64,000 nucleotides of DNA from Meandrina meandrites (taxonomy: Eukaryota; Cnidaria; Anthozoa; Scleractinia; Meandrinidae), in NCBI GenBank assembly GCA_963693305.1, contig OY855906.1:5160001-5224000 (forward strand). The letters run 5' to 3'. This document shows, one piece after another, positions 57,281-64,000 of this stretch. Position numbers and translations under genes: made by a program. The notes under the pieces are model-generated. The model saw nothing but the letters and a program-made list of their open reading frames with translations, ran no database searches and was not told where the DNA came from. The stretch's first letter is position 1, and the number at the start of each line of letters is the position of its first letter.

Positions 57281-57414
57281 GGGAGTCGGGCTTTATTGAC
57301 TTGAGATGTATATAATATTTTTTTTTTTGTATTAAGTAATGTTTAGTATTTTCAGATCATTATTTTATCTTAGGTTTTAGATGTTGTCCCTTAAAACCCC
57401 ATGGGGAGTGGTCA

Positions 57415-57875
57415 ATAAATATTGTATTGTATAATAGATTCTATGGCCGGTTTGTCAGTAAAGACCTTCCTACCGTAGACATCAAACCGCTCAACTCCAG
57501 TTATGATTGGCAACGCCTCCTTCTCAATGTAGGCGCATGCTGCTGGCTGCTCATCTTGAAATAGACATCCTTCAAAAGAACTTATGGAGGCATCGCATTG
57601 CAGTACAGTCCCTCTTCGCTGATCAAAGAACTTGAGGATTGGCGCTTTATTAATCTCCCCAGACACTTTCCATGGATATCTTCCTCCCAAACGAACTCGC
57701 TGTCCTTCTTGACAAGGTGTTGGTGGCTTAACCATGTGTGGTAGGTTTGGAATAGCTTCCGCACGTCAATTTGCCGTTCTAGTATATTCTGAACCCTGTT
57801 GTCCGTAGGCCGTAAGATTTCATCAATTTCCCTCACATTATATGGATCAGCGCGAAAACCCTCCGAAGATATTAT
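57415..57875 (-). pseudogene. Gypsy-type pol remnant: end of RT and start of RNase H
   Basis: Broken frames give the RT thumb (SSEGFRADPYNVREIDEILRPTD order) and the RNase H opening (APILKFFDQRRGTVLQCDAS, then KEALPIITGVERFDVYGRKV). These are diagnostic for Ty3/Gypsy pol. Frameshifts and stops are frequent. A SINE (57,880-58,175) separates it from the upstream RT part. Confidence 0.75.
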
Positions 57876-57879
57876 GTGG

Positions 57880-58175
57880 TAAAGGTAAAGTCTGCATATG
57901 AGCCTACTGGCCCACCAGGCCGGAGCTTATCCCGGTTTCCGTAGCATGAAGCGACTAGGAGTATTGCTACTCCCCCCTGGACGGGATGCTAGTCCATCGC
58001 AGGGTTACCCCCAACAGTAAATTCGCCGGTACCCATTTATACACCTGGGTGGAGAGAGGCACTATGAGAGTAAAGTTTCTTGCCCAAGAACACAACGCAG
58101 TACCCGGCCAGGGCACGAACCCGGACCGCCCGATCCGGAGTCCAGCGCACTAACCATTAGGCCACCGCGCCTCCC
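57880..58175 (-). mobile_element. tRNA-derived SINE inserted in Gypsy pol
   Basis: On the minus strand: GGAGGCGCGGTGGCCTAATG (A-box), CGGGTTCGTGCCCTGGCC (B-box), TTGGGCAAGAAACTTTACTC, then the same body as 30,906-31,205, ending in a short AAAG tail. It is similar to that copy over nearly the full length. Confidence 0.87.
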
Positions 58176-58179
58176 ACAT

Positions 58180-58732
58180 GTGTGGCCCATGCAGGTGACC
58201 TTATTTTATCTCCTTTCAATTTGGTGCTCTTCTGACAGCAATGGTTGAACACCTTCCTATGATAGCCTCTTCATTCGCTACTTCCGATGCAAAAACCTGA
58301 ATGTCAACCGCTATAACTTTCTGCCGTGTTAGACTTTCAAGCGCAATATCAATTTTCCATTGAAACTCTTCAGGTGCCAGAGATAGAGCAAATGACATTT
58401 GAAACCACCTGTATCACCCCTATGGTTTTCAGAAGTGGCCGCATAGCTGCTTAGTTCATCAAGCTATGTATGCCAGAACACACGGGCTCTGGATAAGGGA
58501 GGCAGTACATCATCTATCGTGCGGCCTTGGGGTAATGGCTCCTATGAGCGGCCCAATTAGTGATTTTAGGGTCAATAACTGAACAGTCTAATCTTGCCAT
58601 TGTTATTCTTGGCTTTCACAACCGTTGTCATCCAATCAGAGGAAGTATCGACCTTCTGAATCGCTCCAATGTATCACAGTCTGTCCAGCTCTTTAAGGGC
58701 AATCGGTACCCTCCGTGATGGTAGCTGGGCTG
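58180..58732 (-). pseudogene. Gypsy-type pol remnant: RT fingers and palm
   Basis: The minus-strand reading, with frame changes, gives RRVPIALKELDRL, then GAIQKVDTSSDWMTTVVKAK, NNNGKIRLF, RSHYP and FALSLAPEEFQWKIDIALES (the FG-SAPE block of Gypsy RT). The catalytic Y-x-DD block is degraded (VIAVDIQVF). It stops at the 8-bp duplication 58733-58740 of the 3.2-kb element and resumes at 61,946. Confidence 0.8.
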
Positions 58733-58740
58733 GTTGGACG

Positions 58741-61700
58741 GACACCGCGGAAAAACGCTCAGCGCATGTGCAGAACTTTTGAAAGATTATAAGGGAATGA
58801 CCGAAAAAGTGAACATTTTCGCGATTTTTAAGAAAACCCCCGAATATTTAAGGTAAAGATTTTAACTGAGGGTACATTGTTTCCTGTTCTTTTACCTGTC
58901 AATTTACAGTTTCATAATTTTTCTTACAATTTTTGCTATAAGCATCGAAAGTTCGCACTTTTGGGCACTCTGTTTGTCATCGATGGAACTGTCTTCGCAC
59001 GTAAGTGGAACATGAAGATTTTGCTCATTTTTTAAGAAATCCCTAACATATCTAACGCTGATATCACAACTGTAGTTTTACCTTAATATGCTTGTGTGAA
59101 CACTAGTTTCTATCCTGCCGATCTTTTTTCTTCTATCCGCTACACGCCTTGAAAGTTTACAACACGTGTTTAAATATCGATCTTACGGTTGAAATTCACA
59201 CCAGAAAATTTATCATTTTGGGTTTATTTAAATCTTTGTTTCCACCCTCACAGTTTGTCTTCTACTTTTTTCAATCAACATCATTAGCTTGCATGTCTAG
59301 GCTGACATAGTTTGTGTGATTTACTTGCGCAGACGATCGAAGAGTTCGATCAGCAAACTTCTTCCACGCAAGTGTATCGTCAAAGGTGATTTTAAAGGAC
59401 TCCTCAGCATATTTAACCTTGATATAAATAAAATGCAGTTTCTACCCCTCCAGTCTTTTTTCTTTGTTGTATTACAAGCTTAAAAAGTTTGCACTAAAGA
59501 TCATGAGGCTAACTAGAACAGAAAGGTAATTCTATGAAAATTCCATTTCTCATTCAGGTTACTTATATTGCTTTTAAAAACGATTCTTGTAGTATCCTGT
59601 GTTTTTATTTTCAGTAAAGGTTCATAAAACCTTTTAATAAACACATCATACTTACTTTGTTACATAACATGGAATAATAATTTTATTATCGAAGCTTTTA
59701 GATGGATGCAGAATGTTAAAGATCAATACACTGGTATTGCTTTGATTATAGCTAAGAGATTTCTGTAATTTTTAGCCTGAAAAAAAAATGTTTTTAAATC
59801 CCAAGTGGTTGATTTGTAGAAGATAACTAAACATGGTAATTTTCATCGCTCAACAACAAAAAACGACAAGACATTTTGGCCTTATTTGTGATGACTATGG
59901 TCATTTTGATTATTAGCAGACTACATGTATATATATGGCAAGCCTTTTATTTTTCCGATTCATTACATATTTATTCCTGGTAATAACAAAATTGATGCTT
60001 GTCATTTTCAGGACAGTTTAATTTTTGCTTACAAACTAGCAAAGCACATCAATAAGGAGGGCCTGTCAGTATAGATTCAATATTTACTCATTGCAGTATG
60101 TGTTGTACTCTTGCTATTTGTCTTGTCATTCAAAGACAATAATGAATAAACTTGTCACAAGGTCTAAGCAAATTAAGTGTAGCTTTCTACCTCATCACAG
60201 TCTCGATTAGCAAAGTGAGCTCCACCCTGTCACATGGTTGCATGTTGTTTAGTCAAGTGCCAAGTGGTTAAAAATGGCAGGAAAATCATAGCCCCATCTC
60301 TTAATTGGCTTCCTTGATTTTCCTTATGATTTCTACAGACTCTTTGTCAAGGATTTGGACCCCCTCCCAGTCAATCTCGTGATTAGCCTGTGACTGGTGT
60401 TCCCAGATTGGTCCAGATTGCACCAAAATGTTTAGGTCGTTCATTTCTAATGTTCACCCAGTCTCCAGAAAACTGCACTTGTAATTTCACTGCCAAACTT
60501 GTAGTATTTAGAGGTTACTTTTAAGAGAGACAAAACTACTATTATGTTCATTTTTCTGCAAATTATGATGAACAAACAGTCCCATCAGAATGTAAATCAC
60601 ATTGAGCTGACATGGATATGCCTGCATGCAAACTTGGCTTCAAGAATGTAAATAACTCACTCCTAAATAGTATGTGTCTTTCTCTCCAAAGTGTACCATT
60701 ATGAATGATTACCATCATGTTTCAATCCTCTTGTGTTTATTGAAGCAAAAGAATTATCTCTGAAATATTTACACATGATGTAATCAATCTGAGGTTAAGT
60801 AAAACCACACGAGTAAAGTACATGATAGTAAATCTGAATGGCTTAATTACATGTAAGACAGCAACATTGGGTGACATTGGTTCAAAGCTCTTTTTTTCCA
60901 ATGTAAATTGCAAAGAAAAAACCACTGTGATTTCACCTCTAAAAAGGCTCAAATCCATTGAAAACAGCAATTGTAAAATATTCTTACTAGCATTCCTTCA
61001 TAGAGAACCCACACTGGGCAAACCAACAACAAGCTTTTTCACCCTTTGATTGCATAGGAATATTTTATGTGCAAAATTTAATTTTAATGGAGAGACAGAG
61101 AGAGAGAGGGTAGTGGCTACATGAAATAACTAGAGAGGTAAAAACGGAAGGTAGCCAGATTTACAGATACATTAATACATTTTAAGTTTTGGTTTAGCAC
61201 TGAATGAAAACAATAAAATATAGAAATCGATGATTCCTTTTTCGACAATGGGCAAAAAATACACTGATCAGTGATGCTTCCCATAAAATAGTTTATAATT
61301 AATAAATAAATTACTCAAAACTTGAATATGAAAATAAATTGGTAAATATTCAAGACACTGCAAGACAACCCTTCGAAAGCCACATATTTATCATTTGATA
61401 ATCTAAGAAAAAACTGGCCTGTTAACGTGAAGGCTCCATCTTTAATGGTCCAATATTTCAAATGAAGCTTATTTATAGCTCGAGTAAATACCCTGGTCGC
61501 TCTATGTGAAATTACAAACAAGCCGAAATCCGAACCGGAATCCATGTGCAAACAGTCAATCATGTCGTTCAGTGAACACAGGAACATCATTGTGGCCATT
61601 TCCTTGCTCCTTAGTTCTCATTATGCTGCAAGGTCTCCCGGCAAATAAACTACTTTCACGGAATAATAAACATCCGATTTGCTTCTGTTGTCGATGTAAC

Positions 61701-61945
61701 AGCATATCATCGCACGAGTTCCCAGAGTAGTTTTCGCGTAAAAATTCTGTTCCAGATCTGCAGTGGTAAATTCCTCTTGTGATTCAGGATCAAACCTGAG
61801 TCCAAAAAACGAATTTCGCTTACAATACTTACAAATTACTTCCCTCTTCGTACAAAAGTCGAAGTTTTCAGCAGCGAAAACGGCTTTGTTTTCATTCAAG
61901 AATCGTGACGTTGCAGGCATGCGCGGTGCGTTTTTCCGCGGTGTC
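58741..61945. mobile_element. Unclassified 3.2-kb TIR element, TSD GTTGGACG
   Basis: The ends GACACCGCGGAAAAACGC and GCGTTTTTCCGCGGTGTC are exact inverses, with GCGCATG a few bases further in on each side. GTTGGACG flanks both sides (58733-58740, 61946-61953). Deleting the element and one duplication joins Gypsy RT in frame (HLEIGEN with VQPAQLPSRRVPIALKE). Eight-bp duplications occur in hAT, P, Merlin and Zisupton-like elements; the termini do not let me choose. Near the left end, related segments containing AAGAAAxCCC…ATATTTAA and GAAAGTTTGCAC recur at least three times. An ORF of unknown type starts just inside the right TIR. No transposase was recognised. Confidence 0.85.
61315..61920 (-). 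pseudogene. Unrecognised ORF inside the 3.2-kb element, with TAA TGA
   Basis: The ATG at 61920 lies directly inside the right TIR. A 99-codon frame (FCTKREVICKYCKRNSFFGL with CxxC, then a Glu/Thr-rich middle and MICCYIDNRSKSDVYYSVKV) ends in TAA at 61623-61621, followed at once by TGA. The same frame then continues from ELRSKEMATMMFLCSLNDMI for about 100 codons to 61315. Composition in both parts is protein-like. It may be a decayed transposon protein, a captured host exon, or two exons whose borders I misread. No family is recognised. Confidence 0.4.
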
Positions 61946-63360
61946 GTTGGACGTTCTCACCAATCTCTAGGTGTAGCTGTTCCTAAAGACTCTTTCGACC
62001 AGTATGCATTGCGCGCCTCGTCCGAGGTTTCGTAGGCTACGAAACCTCCATTGTTGAGTTGTAGATCATTTCATTCTTTAATGCAAGAGAAGGGAAAAAC
62101 GCTCCCATTTATTCCAATAAGTGGCACTGAGTTGCTGATGAACTATTTCCCTTCGCATTGCCAGTAGATTCTTCCAATACCAGGTTAGCTTTTTTGAGAT
62201 GATTTGAAATTTATTTTGATGTTAAGTGCTTCCTTTGCTTTTCCACCTTGTAATGACAACTTTTTATTGCAAAAACATATTTCACTGAAAACATTTGAGA
62301 ATCTGTACGTGACCGGTTATCGAAACAAACTCTGTAGAGATTCCAAACGCGGTATGGAAACCGCCAAGTAATGTTTTGGTGCTCTTGTTCTTAATCTTAG
62401 CTTGAAAATATTTTTAGCACGCTCAATACTGTATATAATAATATAATGTTCTCTTTAAGTGCTTCTGAAAGCAAATAAAAAGCAAATTTGGTTTATGGAA
62501 TTGTTTTCAAATGACGCGTACGGCGACCCCCACGACGCAAGGCCATAATTTCAAAATGAAGTAGTTCTTAGCCAAATGACCTGAAAAGCAAATATTTTAT
62601 AACTCTTTCTACCGATAAATTTAATTTTGGCCGCAAAATGCCCCAAATCTTTTTTATTTTCTAACGATTTTCTTCGGCGACCGAATCAAAACAATAACAA
62701 ACGCTCGCAATGCATACCGGTCGACAGAGAGTCTTTAAAGTTTACGTTCTTCAAAGAATACATCTTTGTGCTGCAAAATGCAGTCTTCGTCATTTAGCAT
62801 TCCCTTTCCACGCCATTAGAATTCACAAGAAGGTTATTTTGCTTGTTTACGGTTAACGGTTGAAGATGTTCACTGGTCCTCGACCCAATCTCAATCAATC
62901 TCTAGCCCAGACCTTTACCTTCAGACTGGTTTTACATTTCCAGGGTCACGTATGGTTTTGGGGAGTCTTCCAAACAATTATTTTCATCTAGCTGTGCCAC
63001 CGTCTCAGGCGACATGATTTAATTATCCACTGTCCAGCTGGAAGATCTCTTCCCCACAACGATAAGTAGTGAGCCAAACACTTTGTTAGGGTGGACGCAC
63101 GAGACTCATGCATTTACTTCAAACACATCCCTATATTCGTCGCCTTCAGATTCAACATTCATGGATAGGACGTTTAATTTTACTTTGATTCTCGGCAACA
63201 GGCTGCAAAATGATTTGGCTCACACTTCTTGCAATAAGGTCACCATGCAAGAGAGTTCACCTTGATTTCTTGTGGCACATTTAGAGGCTTGTCAGGTAGC
63301 CTTGCCGACGGTTTTCCTTTCTCCTCCTTTATAAAACGGACGTCCTCCTGATTCATAGTC
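61946..63360 (-). pseudogene. Gypsy-type gag/pol remnant: nucleocapsid to RT start
   Basis: Downstream end: HLEIGENVQP, which continues into RT across the 3.2-kb insertion. Upstream (62,930-63,360) are KPSARLPDKPLNVPQEIK, then a degraded knuckle CKKCEPNHFAACC, then SEGDEYRDVFEVNA, the acidic linker before the protease in such elements. Stops and frameshifts are frequent. The middle (62,050-62,880) is AT-rich and not readable as pol, so it may hold another insertion. Confidence 0.65.
62024..62048. repeat. 25-bp palindrome
   Basis: GAGGTTTCGTAG, one central G, then its exact complement. It lies within the Gypsy remnant and may be a tiny foldback insertion. Confidence 0.7.
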
Positions 63361-63417
63361 AACTCAGCTTACAGTATTATAACCAGATAAAAGATTTAGT
63401 TCTTGACATTTCAAGTA

Positions 63418-63602
63418 CAATAGAACACCGCTCTACGGACACCCGCTTAATACAGACACCCCGTCGAAAAGCTTATATATTTTCTCTAAAATGAACCCGC
63501 TTATTACGGACACCCGTTAATACGGACAACGGACACTTTTTTGTGTCCCGAGTGACAATCTCTTATACATCGTGAACCCCGCTTTACGGACACTATTTAT
63601 CT
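63418..63602. mobile_element. Degraded mariner/pogo-like element
   Basis: AGAACACCGCTCTACGGACA, CCCGCTTAATACAGACACC, CCCGTTAATACGGACA and CCCCGCTTTACGGACAC repeat. This wording is typical of pogo/Tigger-type termini. No ORF. Confidence 0.5.
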
Positions 63603-64000
63603 GTGCACTGTCTATTGTCACTGTCACGATTATGTGCTTATTCGAGACATTGTACCCTGATCAAATAATGACAAATTTCGGCGGGTTAATTGAACGATGC
63701 AGACAGACGCACCCACCCGCCCAGAGGATTAATGAACCAAAGGAAGGATCCGCAAAGTAAAGCCACTGACTTCTCAAACGAGTACTTTGTCGAGTGTCAA
63801 TAAAAGTAAATTAATTTTATCCCGAGAGTACGAGTAGATGAGACAGTTACAATTACATTTACAGAAGAAACTAAACAACGTTTTAATGCTGTTAAAATAT
63901 CTACTTTATTCCTTTTATAAAGTAAAGTCAAGGACTTGTTCAAGTAATTTCAAGGACAGTACTAAAAAAATATTTTTAGTCCGAGAGTATTATAAATTAC
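63603..64000. other. Right edge of window, nothing recognised
   Basis: A short plus frame (63572-63760) overlaps the repeat above and has no domain. The remainder is AT-rich. Confidence 0.5.

Noticed and set aside
58797..59385. Three exon-like windows (58797-58852, 58952-59000, 59333-59385) joining in phase on the plus strand
   Set aside because: The surrounding sequence is made of imperfect repeats, which can create similar splice-like borders; no fourth exon or domain was found.

Overview
The window looks like nuclear DNA of an invertebrate animal, most likely a cnidarian and probably an anthozoan such as a stony coral. The evidence is AT-rich DNA, single-copy genes cut into short exons by long introns with GT-AG sites, animal gene families (lebercilin, cyclic-nucleotide-binding proteins, a CUB protein), tRNA-derived SINEs and very many small inverted-repeat elements. 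The species assignment is inference. There is no operon logic and no CRISPR.

Layout. 1-7,322 (minus): the 5' part of a lebercilin (LCA5) gene. Four exons join in phase (7322-6905, 4635-4133, 2352-2215, 259-1) and the gene runs off the left edge. 7,323-10,715: a CpG-rich promoter stretch, then palindromes, a MITE and a compound tetranucleotide microsatellite. 10,724-12,626 (minus): a long exon of an acidic, disordered protein with a poly-Asp tract and a PP1-docking-like motif. 12,627-19,960: mostly empty, with a piggyBac-type foldback MITE. 19,962-31,727 (minus): at least 12 in-phase exons of a multi-domain cyclic-nucleotide-binding protein with a myristoylation-type N-terminus; its introns hold a 1-kb purine-strand minisatellite, SINEs and foldback elements. 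31,740-41,580: intergenic DNA with degraded elements. 41,589-43,330 (plus): two exons of a secreted CUB protein.

44,537-49,808 (minus): a nearly complete tyrosine-recombinase retrotransposon (Ngaro/PAT-like) with gag, RT, RNase H and recombinase frames. Its split direct repeats can be resolved to the base. RT and RNase H are separated by one in-frame stop. 49,809-57,400: repeats only, including a 1.87-kb TIR element that contains a smaller MITE.

57,415-63,360 (minus): an old Gypsy-type pol remnant, split by a SINE and by a 3.2-kb inverted-repeat element (58,741-61,945). The 8-bp target duplication of that element restores the Gypsy reading frame across the gap. The element carries an unrecognised ORF with two stops and is the best candidate here for something undescribed.

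Working together: lebercilin is a ciliary protein, and the cyclic-nucleotide protein and acidic PP1-motif protein lie head-to-tail with it on the same strand. A shared ciliary or sperm role is possible but is only inference. All exon joins were found by reading phases and splice sites by eye, without transcript support.
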